This document shows positions 34,038-44,031 of a DNA stretch of 64,000 nucleotides, one piece after another. Position 1 is the stretch's first letter, and each line of letters begins with the position of its first letter. Origin of the DNA: Prevotella jejuni (GTDB taxonomy: Bacteria > Bacteroidota > Bacteroidia > Bacteroidales > Bacteroidaceae); assembly GCF_900187995.1 (NCBI RefSeq), contig NZ_FZNZ01000011.1, forward strand, positions 47,596-111,595. The letters are read 5' to 3'. Below the pieces are notes generated by a model. It was not told where the DNA came from. It worked only from the letters and a program-made list of their open reading frames with translations, and ran no database searches. The position numbers and the translations under genes are program-made.

Positions 34038-34574
34038 TTATTTCTTTTTAGTATTGAATGTTCCTACCTTCCAGTCTGCACCACCGTCGATAAGGTCTGG
34101 CAGTGAACCTCCTTCATATACCTCTTTATCAAGGTGAAGAATTAACTTAGAACGGTCGAAGACAGCATTTTCGAAATCATTCGTAAACTCAATTGCATCG
34201 AAGTTGCAGGCATTAACACACAACTCACAGAACATGCAATCGCCTAAGTCATACTCATAATCAACGAGCTGTTTCTTCTTCTTACCTGTCTCTTCGTTGG
34301 TAACCATCTCTGAAAGAATCTTGATAGTACCATTAGGACAAGCCTTCTCACACATTGTACAAGCAGTACACTTGTGATTCTTTTCTTCGTCACGCTTGAA
34401 GACCAAACGGCCACGGTGACGCTTGGCTACGTGAAGGGTTGTCTTGCGATTCTCAGGATACTGCTCGGTAGACTTTGGTGTGAAGTATTCCTTCATGGTC
34501 ACCTTCATACCCGTAGCAAGTGTCTTGAGTGCGCTCCCGACCTCACCAAAATATGATAGTTTTTTATCTTCCAT
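34038..34574 (-). CDS. nuoI: NADH-quinone oxidoreductase subunit I, two 4Fe-4S clusters
   Basis: This 178-residue peripheral arm subunit carries clusters N6a and N6b. The first motif is CTACTMCEKACPNG and the second is CMFCELCVNACNFDAI, each with four Cys; in the second the usual Pro after the last Cys is Asn. It passes electrons to the NuoB cluster. Located between nuoH and nuoJ. Confidence 0.96.
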   Translation of the reverse strand: MEDKKLSYFGEVGSALKTLATGMKVTMKEYFTPKSTEQYPENRKTTLHVAKRHRGRLVFKRDEEKNHKCTACTMCEKACPNGTIKILSEMVTNEETGKKKKQLVDYEYDLGDCMFCELCVNACNFDAIEFTNDFENAVFDRSKLILHLDKEVYEGGSLPDLIDGGADWKVGTFNTKKK

Positions 34575-34586
34575 TCTCTTTAACCA

Positions 34587-35678
34587 TTAATAGTGAATCG
34601 TCCAACCGAATGCAACACACACCGTCATCAACACAAGGATAACCAATGATAGTGGCATAAGATACTTCCACTCTAATTTCAGAATCTGATCGATACGGAG
34701 ACGTGGGAATGTCCACTTAATCCACATCAGCAAGAATACTACTGCGAATGTTTTACCAAGGAACCAAACAAGACCTGGAATATAATTCATAATAGCATCA
34801 AAGCCATCTAATCCAATGTTCAAAGGAGCCCAACCACCTAAGAATACAGTAGTTGCAATACCTGCTACAACAAATAGATTAAGGTACTCTGCCAAGTAGT
34901 AAAAACCAAATCCCATACCACTATACTCTGTATGATAACCTGCAGTCAACTCACTCTCAGCTTCTGCCAAGTCGAACGGACCACGATTAGCCTCCGCATT
35001 ACCCGCAATACAGAATACAAGGAAAGCCAAGATAGCTGGGATATGTCCTTGTACTATCAACCACTGCCAAGGACCAGTCTGAGCTTCGACTATACCTGAA
35101 ATCTGCATTGTTTGTGTTAGGATAACAGCAGAGATTAAACATACACCTAATGACAATTCGTATGAAATCATCTGTACTGCTCCACGCATAGCAGATAGGA
35201 CTGAATATTTATTATTACTACCCCATCCAGCAATGAATACTCCAACAACACCAATAGAACTAATGGCGGTCACCAGGAAGATACCTACATTGAAATCAAG
35301 GATATGAGCACCTTTATTCCAAGGAAGGAAAGAGAATGTACCGACAGATGCGATAATAACCAAGAAAGGTGCCAAATAATAAAGTAGCTTATCCGCTTTA
35401 TCTACAGCAAAGATTTCCTTAATCAACATCTTCAACACATCAGCTAAGACCTGTAAAGTTCCCCACCATCCTACTCTGACAGGGCCAATACGGCACTGGA
35501 AATAGGCGCAGACCTTACGCTCCATAAAGATAAGTACTATTGCAAGTAAAGCATAAGCAAGAAGTATTGCCAATCCCACCACAACGCACTCAATCAGAAC
35601 GGCCCAAAAATTACTTAGTCCACAAGTGACACGAAGCAATTCATCGAACCATTTTGTAACTATACTAAAATCGAACAT
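34587..35678 (-). CDS. nuoH: NADH-quinone oxidoreductase subunit H
   Basis: At 363 residues and about eight helices, this membrane subunit forms the quinone-binding channel with NuoB and NuoD. Conserved stretches are ERKVCAYFQCRIGPVRVGWW, NRGPFDLAEAESELTAGYHT and the C-terminal WIKWTFPRLRIDQ. 44 bp separates it from nuoCD. Confidence 0.97.
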   Translation of the reverse strand: MFDFSIVTKWFDELLRVTCGLSNFWAVLIECVVVGLAILLAYALLAIVLIFMERKVCAYFQCRIGPVRVGWWGTLQVLADVLKMLIKEIFAVDKADKLLYYLAPFLVIIASVGTFSFLPWNKGAHILDFNVGIFLVTAISSIGVVGVFIAGWGSNNKYSVLSAMRGAVQMISYELSLGVCLISAVILTQTMQISGIVEAQTGPWQWLIVQGHIPAILAFLVFCIAGNAEANRGPFDLAEAESELTAGYHTEYSGMGFGFYYLAEYLNLFVVAGIATTVFLGGWAPLNIGLDGFDAIMNYIPGLVWFLGKTFAVVFLLMWIKWTFPRLRIDQILKLEWKYLMPLSLVILVLMTVCVAFGWTIHY

Positions 35679-35722
35679 AGTATGAATTTAATTCTTAATT
35701 GATTACTTTATTGATAACCATG

Positions 35723-37297
35723 TTAGCGGTCAATATCAGGGATAACGAAGTCAAGCGCAGCACCAGTAGTCACCAAGTCGGCAATCTTCTGACCACGTAA
35801 CATCTTATCCATGGCGCCAACAAGTGTCAGACCCATTGGGCGGAATTTCAAACGATATGCTGTCTTGTCACCACGTGAATCCAGATAAGCACCAAACTCA
35901 CCACTTGCACCCTCAACAGAGAAGTACCACTGTCCCTCAGGAACCTTGATGATTGGTTTCTGTTTAATATAGAACTCACCCTCAGGGATATTATCAATCA
36001 ACTGCTCAATGATATTGAGGCTCTGATAAATCTCCTGTATATGACAATAGTAACGATCCATAGAATCGCCGTGTGTCAAAGTTATCTGTTCGAAGTCAAC
36101 CTTGTCATACATGGCGTATGGATGGTTCTTACGAACATCATTCTTCCAACCACTTGCACGACCAGCAGGACCAGTCACACCATAACTAATGCAATCCTTC
36201 TCATCCATTACACCAACATTGCAGAAACGTTGGTGAGTAATGACATTATCACCAAAGACATCCAAATACTCTTGTACCATTGGACGTAAGTATTTGCAAA
36301 GTTCTTTCACGTTTGAAACAAAGTTTGGATCTATATCAGCCTGCAAACCACCTATTCTATAATAGTTCTGAATCAGGCGACCACCAGTCGTCTCTTCCAT
36401 TACATTCAACACATGCTCACGATCACGCATACCATAAAGGAAGGCTGTGAGGGCGCCTAAGTCTTGAGCGCAACAAGATGTATAAAGGAGGTGATTGTCA
36501 ATACGCTGCAACTCATCCATAATAGTACGGATATAGAGGATACGCTCAGACAACTCAATGCCCATACCTTCCTCTATAACACCAACAAGTGCATGACGAT
36601 GCATCATTGCTGACAGATAGTTCATACGGTCAGTCAATGCCAAAGTCTGTGGATAAGTAAACTGCTCACAAAGCTTCTCAATACCACGATGGATATATCC
36701 CAAGTGTGGATAGATCTTGGTTACCGTCTCTCCATCCAACACAGTCTGCAAACGAAGCACACCGTGAGTAGATGGGTGCTGAGGACCGATATTCACAACG
36801 AAATTATCATCAGTGAATAGCGCATGTTGTGTCTGAACAAGTTCACCTTCATTATTGAGATTCCATTCTGTTGTTGTATCAACTTCTACATCATCCTCCG
36901 TTGTGTACATGTTCTTCTTTGGATCCATGTCATAATCCTTACGGAGTGGATATCCCTTAAAGTCGTTTCTTAGGTAGAGACGACGCATATCAGGGTGACC
37001 AAGGAACTTGATACCATAGAAATCATAAACCTCACGCTCTAATAAGTCTGCATCATTCCAAAGCTGATAGACAGAAGGAATAACAGACTCCTCCCCTACC
37101 TTCTTTGCAAGTTGCTTTACAGAGCAACGTTCATGAGTATTTGTATTCTCAAGGATATAGATACATCCAAGACCTTCCTCTACACCAAAGTCTTCACCGA
37201 CAACAGTTACAAGGTAATCGAAATGCTTCTCATTCTTTAGCTTTGCCATCTCAGAAGCAAAGCTATCAAAACCGAACTCTTTATTTTCTAATTTCAT
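35723..37297 (-). CDS. nuoCD: Fused NADH-quinone oxidoreductase subunits C and D
   Basis: This 524-residue fusion has a NuoC (30 kDa) domain at about 1-150, ending YLRNDFKGYPLRKDYDMDP. NuoD (49 kDa) runs from about 165 onward with VVNIGPQHPSTHGVLRL (quinone-pocket His), YPQTLALTDRMNYL and the terminal DFVIPDIDR. NuoC is shorter than in E. coli. The fusion is usual in Bacteroidota. Confidence 0.96.
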   Translation of the reverse strand: MKLENKEFGFDSFASEMAKLKNEKHFDYLVTVVGEDFGVEEGLGCIYILENTNTHERCSVKQLAKKVGEESVIPSVYQLWNDADLLEREVYDFYGIKFLGHPDMRRLYLRNDFKGYPLRKDYDMDPKKNMYTTEDDVEVDTTTEWNLNNEGELVQTQHALFTDDNFVVNIGPQHPSTHGVLRLQTVLDGETVTKIYPHLGYIHRGIEKLCEQFTYPQTLALTDRMNYLSAMMHRHALVGVIEEGMGIELSERILYIRTIMDELQRIDNHLLYTSCCAQDLGALTAFLYGMRDREHVLNVMEETTGGRLIQNYYRIGGLQADIDPNFVSNVKELCKYLRPMVQEYLDVFGDNVITHQRFCNVGVMDEKDCISYGVTGPAGRASGWKNDVRKNHPYAMYDKVDFEQITLTHGDSMDRYYCHIQEIYQSLNIIEQLIDNIPEGEFYIKQKPIIKVPEGQWYFSVEGASGEFGAYLDSRGDKTAYRLKFRPMGLTLVGAMDKMLRGQKIADLVTTGAALDFVIPDIDR

Positions 37298-37315
37298 TCT
37301 CGCGTACCTTATATA

Positions 37316-38245
37316 TTAATTATTAGTAGAAGTCTCGTCTGAAACCTTACCTGTTGCACCTATCTGATCGATTTCTTTACCCAACTTTTCAACATCTTCC
37401 TTTGTTACAGGCTGGTCAACAACAATCGTATCTTTCTTTGGAACAACAGTTTCTGAAGAAGATGCAACCGCAGCTTCCTTTGGTTTCTCAGCTGCTTCAG
37501 CAGGCTTAACAGCAGCAGGAGCAGGCTTAGCGACAGGACGTGCTGGCTTTGGAGCAGGTTTCTTTGCCTCGTTCCAAGCAGCCTCACGCTTCTCCTTTAT
37601 CTCCTCTGGATTAATACCTAACTTCTCTTCAAAGATGAGCTCAGAATTACTCTTACCTAATTCACGCTCTTCAGCTGTCTGCTTATGGTTAACACCACCG
37701 AAGAATTTCTCGACCTTCACCTTGCGTTGAAGCTGCATCATACCATAGATAATGGCCTCTGGACGTGGAGGACAACCAGGGATATAAACATCCACAGGGA
37801 TAATCTCATCAATACCACGCATAACGTGATAGCTATCCTTAAATGGACCACCAGAGATAGCACAACCACCGACAGCAATTACATACTTAGGCTCAGCCAT
37901 CTGATCATACAGACGCTTCAATGCTGGAGCCATCTTATTCGTAATTGTACCAGCACACATAATCAAGTCAGCCTGACGTGGTGAGTTACGTGTAACCTCA
38001 AATCCAAAGCGAGAGAAGTCATAACGTGCACATCCAACAGACATAAACTCAATACCACAACATGATGTTGCGAAGGTTAGCGACCAAAGAGAATTACTAC
38101 GACCCCAGTTGATGAGCTGATCCAAGTTACCGAGAACAAGGTTTGTACCACCATCGTTCAATTCGCTTGCCATTTTGCTAAGCGTGTCATTGTCTTTCCA
38201 TTCTTCGTATGGAAGAGACTTGATTTTTGGCTTTCTTATTTCCAT
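37316..38245 (-). CDS. nuoB: NADH-quinone oxidoreductase subunit B with long C-terminal tail
   Basis: The subunit holding cluster N2, the direct donor to quinone. The ligands are visible as [18 protein letters not shown] and [10 protein letters not shown]. The catalytic domain fills about residues 20-190. A tail of roughly 100 residues follows, very rich in Pro, Ala, Lys and Glu ([20 protein letters not shown]) and probably disordered. NuoB of E. coli ends soon after the third motif, so the tail is an extension of unknown role. It overlaps nuoA by 10 bp. Confidence 0.96.
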   Translation of the reverse strand: MEIRKPKIKSLPYEEWKDNDTLSKMASELNDGGTNLVLGNLDQLINWGRSNSLWSLTFATSCCGIEFMSVGCARYDFSRFGFEVTRNSPRQADLIMCAGTITNKMAPALKRLYDQMAEPKYVIAVGGCAISGGPFKDSYHVMRGIDEIIPVDVYIPGCPPRPEAIIYGMMQLQRKVKVEKFFGGVNHKQTAEERELGKSNSELIFEEKLGINPEEIKEKREAAWNEAKKPAPKPARPVAKPAPAAVKPAEAAEKPKEAAVASSSETVVPKKDTIVVDQPVTKEDVEKLGKEIDQIGATGKVSDETSTNN

Positions 38246-38586
38246 TCAAGTGCTCCTTTCCGCCAAGCATACGCAAGACCAAATACTAATACCAGCATAA
38301 AGAAACCAATCGTTGCAAGTGCGAGTGGACCGGTTTCTTTTACAACGACTGCCCATGGATAGAGGAATACTGTCTCCACGTCAAACATCAAGAAGAGGAT
38401 AGCAAAGAGGTAGTAACCGATATGTACTGGTAACCAAGAGGTTCCGTAAGTCGGTATACCACACTCGTAAGGCTCACCCTTCGCTGGATTGTATGAACGC
38501 GGACCAATCAACTTAGCGATAGCATAAGCTGCCACTACCAAGAATGCGGCCGTTATCAAAACGGTAACAAAAAGTGTGAAATACAT
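38236..38586 (-). CDS. nuoA: NADH-quinone oxidoreductase subunit A
   Basis: At 116 residues with three helices, this is the usual length. The conserved matrix loop [12 protein letters not shown] (with the Cys near the quinone site) and [14 protein letters not shown] are present. It is the first gene of the operon; a TAACTTTG -7-type element lies at 38656-38663. Confidence 0.96.
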   Translation of the reverse strand: MYFTLFVTVLITAAFLVVAAYAIAKLIGPRSYNPAKGEPYECGIPTYGTSWLPVHIGYYLFAILFLMFDVETVFLYPWAVVVKETGPLALATIGFFMLVLVFGLAYAWRKGALEWK

Positions 38587-38655
38587 AAACTTTATATATA
38601 GCTATAATTTAATTGTGCAATCTTGCTCTTAATGTAATATGTTTTAAAACATCTG

Positions 38656-38663
38656 CAAAGTTA
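38656..38663 (-). promoter_or_regulatory. Probable -7 element of the nuo operon promoter
   Basis: TAACTTTG on the minus strand, 70 bp upstream of the nuoA start, matches TAnnTTTG. The upstream -33 element is poor: only GTTG at non-optimal spacing. Confidence 0.45.
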
Positions 38664-38870
38664 CAAAATTATTTGAGAACAACTGCATTTTGAACAGAAA
38701 AACATACCACTTTTTGCAAACTCTACTTTACAAACGACGTATTGCCATATTTACAAGACGATAATCGGTTGTCTGTTAAATACATTGTATTAATTATTTG
38801 TTGTTCTCAAAGGGCAGAGAGAACAGGCTACATAAATATCAGATTCACAAGTCATAATTAACAATTCATC

Positions 38871-39761
38871 CTAAGAATAATATTCAATCAAACCCTCTAT
38901 AGGTGAGGCTATCACCTTACCAACTTGATAATCGAAGCGATTAGCACTGGCTCTTAATTGCGGTTCAAAAGCTGCTGCTATCCCTCCAACCGCAGAAATA
39001 GTACGGATTGGAGATGACTTATACTTCAAGATATTTTTCTTAAAGAAATTATCGAAATTATATTCTACTAAAGCCTCTAATTCAGTATGTTGCAAGTTGT
39101 CTTTGATAAATCTTGAGATCCCTGCTAAAAAGCGGTTTGCAAGTGGTTGACGATATACTTTATCAATAATTTCAGGATAGCTCAATCCGCTCCATTCTAA
39201 ATACAGATCACGTATCTCTGTTGGCAAATCACCTTTGAAGATGCCATTGAGTAATAACTTTCCAAGAACAGCTCCACTGCCTTCGTCTCCCAAGATATAA
39301 CCCAAAGGGGGGATATTTGCAACAATCTGCTCGCCATCATACTGACAGCTATTAGCACCAGTACCTAATATACAAGCGATTCCTGCCTCATGCCCGCATA
39401 CTGCATGAGCTGCACCTAACAAATCGCTCTCTACTTTCACCGAAGCAGAAGGGAATGCCATGCCGAGTGCTTCACTTACAATGGGTGAAAGATTCTTCGT
39501 ACATCCAGCCCCATAAAAGTATATCTGTGTGACCAACTTGGCTATATCTGTCTTCCTTAGAGAATTGTTGTTTTGTTCAGTAGCCTTGATTAACGCTGGT
39601 ATTAGCTCCTGTTCTAATGTATGTAAAATGACATCCTTCGACTGATGAAAAGGATTCAATCCCTGTGTACGGACTCTCAGAACGCACTTACTGGTATCTG
39701 TTGGTAGACTTATCAATGCCCAGTCTGTTTTAGAACCTCCACTATCGGCAATTAATATCAT
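38871..39761 (-). CDS. BadF/BadG-type ATPase, N-acetylglucosamine kinase-like
   Basis: The start is set at MILIADSGGSKTDWALI (39761), which begins the ASKHA phosphate-1 loop; the longer frame to 39854 adds an unlikely 31-residue head. The phosphate-2/adenosine regions are CILGTGANSCQYDG and YILGDEGSGAVLGK, and the C-terminal TISAVGGIAAAF closes the fold. The 296 residues fit small sugar kinases of the GlcNAc/BadF family, which phosphorylate amino sugars recovered from cell-wall turnover. The substrate is inferred. It is divergent from the MscS gene. Confidence 0.8.
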   Translation of the reverse strand: MILIADSGGSKTDWALISLPTDTSKCVLRVRTQGLNPFHQSKDVILHTLEQELIPALIKATEQNNNSLRKTDIAKLVTQIYFYGAGCTKNLSPIVSEALGMAFPSASVKVESDLLGAAHAVCGHEAGIACILGTGANSCQYDGEQIVANIPPLGYILGDEGSGAVLGKLLLNGIFKGDLPTEIRDLYLEWSGLSYPEIIDKVYRQPLANRFLAGISRFIKDNLQHTELEALVEYNFDNFFKKNILKYKSSPIRTISAVGGIAAAFEPQLRASANRFDYQVGKVIASPIEGLIEYYS

Positions 39762-39892
39762 AGTGCTCTTTTTTCGTGCAAACTTACGATTTTTTATTCG
39801 TTTACACGCCATGTGACATAAGAAAAGCACAAACAAAGCTATCTTTAGTATCATTTTACATTCCTATACAGCCCTAAATGGTAAAGTTTCCG

Positions 39893-39900
39893 TATCTTTG
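39893..39900 (+). promoter_or_regulatory. Probable -7 element upstream of the MscS-family gene
   Basis: TATCTTTG matches TAnnTTTG and lies 45 bp before the ATG. No good TTTG is seen 20 bp further upstream. Confidence 0.45.
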
Positions 39901-39945
39901 TACACCTATATAATACATAACAACCTTTTTTAGAGTCAAACAGAT

Positions 39946-42309
39946 ATGCGCAAAAAGCTATTTTTTATCACTATATTACTTTTCATCCTCACACTGCCGA
40001 CACATGCTGTTCTACAAGAGGACTCACTAAAAAACTCTCTACAAGTACTACGCTCTGAACTGATTGCGCAGCATTTAGAACTAACAAAACAGCTGAATAA
40101 ATCAAGATTTATTACCGAACAAGTTACAAGCCAACTGAAGGAGATTGGTGATAATTCTGCTCAAATATCCTTGATGCTTTATTCTCAAAAGACGGATAAC
40201 ATCTTCGACCTTACTTATGCCTGCCAACAAGCGACCGAATTATGGAAAGACTTTCAAACCAAGACCCGTCCCTTCCACGACCTTATCACAGAAAGTAATG
40301 AAGAGATAGCACGCTACGACTCATTAATCAACGTACTTAGTACGATGTATATCTTTGGTCTCACGCCTAAGATGAAGACCGACCGTAACGTCTGTCTTAC
40401 CCTTGCAGCAAGTATTCGAAGGATGCTAAAAGAGCGCAACGACTCCTATAAAGAATACATCCAATACTATAAGTTTAGCCAACAACAATTAGAAGCACTC
40501 GATGCCTACGCACAGAAAAGGTATGAGGAGATACAGTCTGGTATCTTTACGAACTCTGGAGACAACTATTTCAAGTTCCTAAAGACTGCCCGACTACGCT
40601 TCAACCAAATGAACACAACACTCTCCGAGAAATACACTTCCGACCCTGTTGTTGCCTCACAATGGGATGTAAAGTGGATTATCACACTTTTTAGTATGAT
40701 ACTCATTTATGGTTTAATAGCCATCCTTATCAACTATCTGAGTATTCGCTTCTTAGTGACTAAGGTCATGAAAACCAATAGGTTTGAGCAGAAGAGTCAT
40801 GCTTTCCTTGCAAAGCGTACGTGTATTATTATGTTGGCTTCCGTGATTACGTTTAGTATCATACTTGTTATCATCAGATTGTTCTCGCCTTCTAATTTCG
40901 TACACATGGCTTGCAGCCTACTCTTAGAGTACACATGGATGCTGACAGTTATCTTTGCTTCCCTGCTCCTGCGTGTAGAAGGCTCACAGACACACAACGC
41001 TTATCGCATCTACTATCCATTGATAATGATTGGGTTCTTCGTCATTACCTTCCGTATTGTAATGCTCCCAAGCTCTATCGTGACGCTCCTCTTCCCGCCT
41101 CTATTACTTATCGACACCTTGTGGCAGGCAAGAATGATTTACAGATATCACAAGCTTGTACCTCGTTACGACCTGAACTTCGCTTATATGTCTCAACTTG
41201 TCTTTGTCTTCTCACTTGTGAGTGCATGGATAGGATATACGATGTTTGCCGTACAAGTAATTATCTGGTGGTCAATGCAATTGGCATGTATTCTTACAAT
41301 CGCCTTCTTCAAAGACTATCTGAATCAATATAGAGCTAAACACCCTATCAAGAACTTATCGCCTATAAAGGTATGGGCACTACGCTTCATAGACATTGTT
41401 CTCATCCCTATTGCTTTGGTCATATCTTTCTTTATGGCCGTTTATTGGGCAACAGACGTGTTCAATCTTAGTGGGTTGACTTGGGATTTGATTCGTGACA
41501 ACTTCATTGACTCTACGAACATAAAGATTAGTGTCTACGCCATAGCCGTTGTAACCATTCTTTGGTTCGTATTTAATTATCTAAACCTAACGATTCGTGA
41601 TGCAATCAAATTGTATCTCAAACGAAACGACCCATCAACAGCTGAAGCACGTGCAACAATGTATATCAATGTCTTACAGGTTGTTATCTGGGGTGCATGG
41701 CTATTAACTACACTTAGCATCATCAAGGTCAGCAGCACATGGTTGGTCGTTGTGACGGGTGGACTGTCAACGGGTATAGGTTTTGCGATGAAGGATATCC
41801 TCGAAAACATCTATTATGGCATCTCTCTGATGGCTGGTCGTATCAAGATTGGCGACTACATCATTTGTGATGACATTCGTGGTAGGGTAAGCTCTATCAG
41901 CTATACATCGACTATGATAGAAGCCCTCGATGGTTCGGTTATTGCTTTCCAAAACTCACAACTATTCACCAAGAACTACAAGAACATGACAAAGAATCAT
42001 GGTTATGAGTTGGATATCCTTGAGGTTGGAGTAGCTTATGGGACTAATATTAAGGAGGTAAAAGCTCTTCTTACAGACGCTATAACTTCATTGGGAGTCA
42101 CTTACGAAGCACAACCAGTCGTTGTCAGACTTAAAAGTTTTGATGATAGCTGCATTACATTGAGCATTATTGTTTGGCTGAATGTATTTACACGAGGTAG
42201 TGACATTGGTGATATCATGGAATGTATCTACGAGACGCTTAATAAGAATGGCATTGAAATCCCATTCCCACAGCGTGAAATCACTATCAAACAACAAAAT
42301 AATAATTAA
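39946..42309 (+). CDS. Large MscS-family mechanosensitive channel
   Basis: This 787-residue protein has a signal peptide (residues 1-22). A helical, coiled-coil-rich periplasmic region follows to about 240, then around eight to ten membrane helices (240-610). The MscS pore helix and beta domain contain VTGGLSTGIGFAMKDILENI and GRIKIGDYIICDDIRGRVSS. The last 100 residues form the cytoplasmic domain. The plan resembles MscK/YbdG-type large channels that release solutes under hypo-osmotic shock. It is a single gene, divergent from the kinase. Confidence 0.9.
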   Translation: MRKKLFFITILLFILTLPTHAVLQEDSLKNSLQVLRSELIAQHLELTKQLNKSRFITEQVTSQLKEIGDNSAQISLMLYSQKTDNIFDLTYACQQATELWKDFQTKTRPFHDLITESNEEIARYDSLINVLSTMYIFGLTPKMKTDRNVCLTLAASIRRMLKERNDSYKEYIQYYKFSQQQLEALDAYAQKRYEEIQSGIFTNSGDNYFKFLKTARLRFNQMNTTLSEKYTSDPVVASQWDVKWIITLFSMILIYGLIAILINYLSIRFLVTKVMKTNRFEQKSHAFLAKRTCIIMLASVITFSIILVIIRLFSPSNFVHMACSLLLEYTWMLTVIFASLLLRVEGSQTHNAYRIYYPLIMIGFFVITFRIVMLPSSIVTLLFPPLLLIDTLWQARMIYRYHKLVPRYDLNFAYMSQLVFVFSLVSAWIGYTMFAVQVIIWWSMQLACILTIAFFKDYLNQYRAKHPIKNLSPIKVWALRFIDIVLIPIALVISFFMAVYWATDVFNLSGLTWDLIRDNFIDSTNIKISVYAIAVVTILWFVFNYLNLTIRDAIKLYLKRNDPSTAEARATMYINVLQVVIWGAWLLTTLSIIKVSSTWLVVVTGGLSTGIGFAMKDILENIYYGISLMAGRIKIGDYIICDDIRGRVSSISYTSTMIEALDGSVIAFQNSQLFTKNYKNMTKNHGYELDILEVGVAYGTNIKEVKALLTDAITSLGVTYEAQPVVVRLKSFDDSCITLSIIVWLNVFTRGSDIGDIMECIYETLNKNGIEIPFPQREITIKQQNNN

Positions 42310-42796
42310 GTGACGGGACTATTCATGTATTCAAAATGCATCAAAGCTTGAATAATACCATTACTATATAATTAGTTATCAGTGACTCATTCTATTCTTT
42401 CATGGCAGCTAACACAAGCCTTAAGTTCCTTTCTTACGAACGGGAGGAATATGTACACGAGTAGTACGGAGTATAAACACGAAAAAAATCGAGGGTAAAA
42501 TATCTGTTTATATTGTATTGCTGTGCGCAAAAATTAGTATTGATCTGCGAGTAAAAGAATACATTTTACTCCCCTTACCAATACCCACTATTAGACATTT
42601 AATCCTATTTTCTTTCGAAGAAAAGTTGGAGAACAGGACAAGTAAAGGCTGAAATGATATTATCTCTCTTTGCTCATTGAATACAATATAACAGCGAGTT
42701 CTATCTCGGTAGATACTCCCTTTCTTTCGGAAAGACTGGAGAGAAAGCTACTTTTTTTACTTCCTTAGAATCCACTATATGCTCTATAAGGTAATA
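42310..42796. other. Intergenic DNA left of repeat copy 1
   Basis: Nearly 490 bp with no supported gene. A near-palindrome TTTTCTTTCGAAGAAAA lies at 42608-42624 and a GAAAG-rich hairpin around 42720; either could end the MscS transcript. Nothing else was recognised. Confidence 0.4.
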
Positions 42797-43020
42797 GAAG
42801 ACGCCTACCTGCAATTGAGAACATGCCCTTCTTGCTCATAGAAGACGCCCTTCTTAGGGCAAGAAAGGCGTCTTCTTCAGCGCTACTTGTAATATATTGA
42901 TTTCGTGAGAGTTACAAGCTAACATTTAGGAAAGATTATACTCTTTTTTTGAGAATGATTTACTCAATATTTTGTAATGACTTTTCACAAGCCTACTAAT
43001 TCCTTTGAAGTATGGAGAGA
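42797..43020. repeat. Interspersed intergenic repeat, copy 1
   Basis: It aligns without gaps to 58067-58290 at a constant offset of 15,270 bp, moderately diverged. It contains a short direct word ATGCCCTTCTTGC and a perfectly conserved hairpin at 42841-42875, whose arms GAAGACGCCCTTCTT and AAGAAAGGCGTCTTC enclose AGGGC. In copy 2 the arms are identical while the loop is GAAGC. It lies between the convergent MscS and outer-membrane-protein genes. Confidence 0.8.
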
Positions 43021-43136
43021 ATACTAAATTAATCTACTGGAAACGATGATAGCTAAAAAAAGAGGTCTTTCTTCCTTCACAGAGAAATACAGGTTTTGGC
43101 ATGCAGGTAGGCACCACAAGGGAAAGAAACAGAAAC

Positions 43137-43165
43137 GAAAAGAGGAACGCTAAACAGCGTTCCTC
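43137..43165 (-). terminator. Terminator of the outer-membrane protein gene
   Basis: GAGGAACGCT (43142-43151) pairs with AGCGTTCCTC (43156-43165) around an AAAC loop. On the minus strand it is followed by TTTTCGTTTC. It lies 34 bp beyond the stop codon. Confidence 0.85.
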
Positions 43166-43198
43166 CATATAATTATTAAGTTTCTTCAACCCGATTGA

Positions 43199-43750
43199 TT
43201 AGAAGTTGTAATATACACCGAAGGTGATATTGTTACCATTAAGAGATGCACCCCAAACGTTATTTGCCTTAGCACCACTTACGTCATACTTAGCAGACTT
43301 CCATCCAACGAAACCAATGTGACTTACGAAGCTTACCTTTGGGCTGAGGTTAACTGCGAGACCTGGTCTCAAACCTGCTTCCCACTGATTAATAGATGGA
43401 GTTGCAGCATCAGCATGGTTGTAGTGAGCATAACCGAAACCGCCATCTACGAAAGCATTTACATACTTAGAGCGTACGAAAGTGTAACGAGCGTATGGTG
43501 CAACCTTAACGTAGTTACGAGCACCAGTCTCAAATTCTACAGGGTCACCCTTACCCCAACCGAGTGTAGTACCGATTGCCCAGTCACCGTTGATGTTGTA
43601 ACCAACTTCTGGGAGGAACTGATAAGTAGTAACAGCATCAGACCCGTCTGTCTTAGAAGAAGCGATACCAACGCTACCACCAACGTAAACCTGTGCGCTA
43701 GCAGCAAGTGAAACGAATGCTACTGCAAGTGACAATAAAATCTTTTTCAT
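43199..43750 (-). CDS. Outer-membrane beta-barrel protein (small porin family)
   Basis: This 183-residue protein has a signal peptide (MKKILLSLAVAFVSLAASAQ). Alternating amphipathic strands then follow, and the C-terminal strand NNITFGVYYNF ends in Phe, the usual signal for barrel assembly. It is of the 8-strand OmpA/OmpW-like size. The leader upstream is about 100 nt, with a TTTACTTTGC element near 43859 that resembles a -7 box with a one-base-shorter spacer. Confidence 0.85.
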   Translation of the reverse strand: MKKILLSLAVAFVSLAASAQVYVGGSVGIASSKTDGSDAVTTYQFLPEVGYNINGDWAIGTTLGWGKGDPVEFETGARNYVKVAPYARYTFVRSKYVNAFVDGGFGYAHYNHADAATPSINQWEAGLRPGLAVNLSPKVSFVSHIGFVGWKSAKYDVSGAKANNVWGASLNGNNITFGVYYNF

Positions 43751-43936
43751 AATAGAAAACTTTTTAATTAATACTGAATTATATCTGTTTTACCTTGTGC
43801 TATATATCCCAACAACCGTTTAAGCCGTAAGAGACAATAAGCTTTGTTTTCTGTGTGCAAAGTAAAGGGTTTTCTATTAAACTGCCAAATTTTACGCATA
43901 AGTTTTACTTTAAACATCTAAATGAACGTTAATTAC

Positions 43937-43967
43937 TTGTCTCTTCACCTTATTATATATAACTTTG
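43937..43967 (+). promoter_or_regulatory. Promoter of kdsA-kdsD
   Basis: TTG (43937-43939), a 20-bp spacer and TAACTTTG (43960-43967) match the Bacteroidota consensus. The ATG lies 65 bp downstream. Confidence 0.65.
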
Positions 43968-44031
43968 TACTCACTTCTGGCAGAAAATATCAGCCCTTCA
44001 TGGTAAAAGAAGCTATTTATATAATCGAATA

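Noticed and set aside
42841..42875. Hairpin and short repeated words that might suggest a CRISPR array
   Set aside because: There are only one or two repeat words, no regular spacers, and no cas genes in the window.
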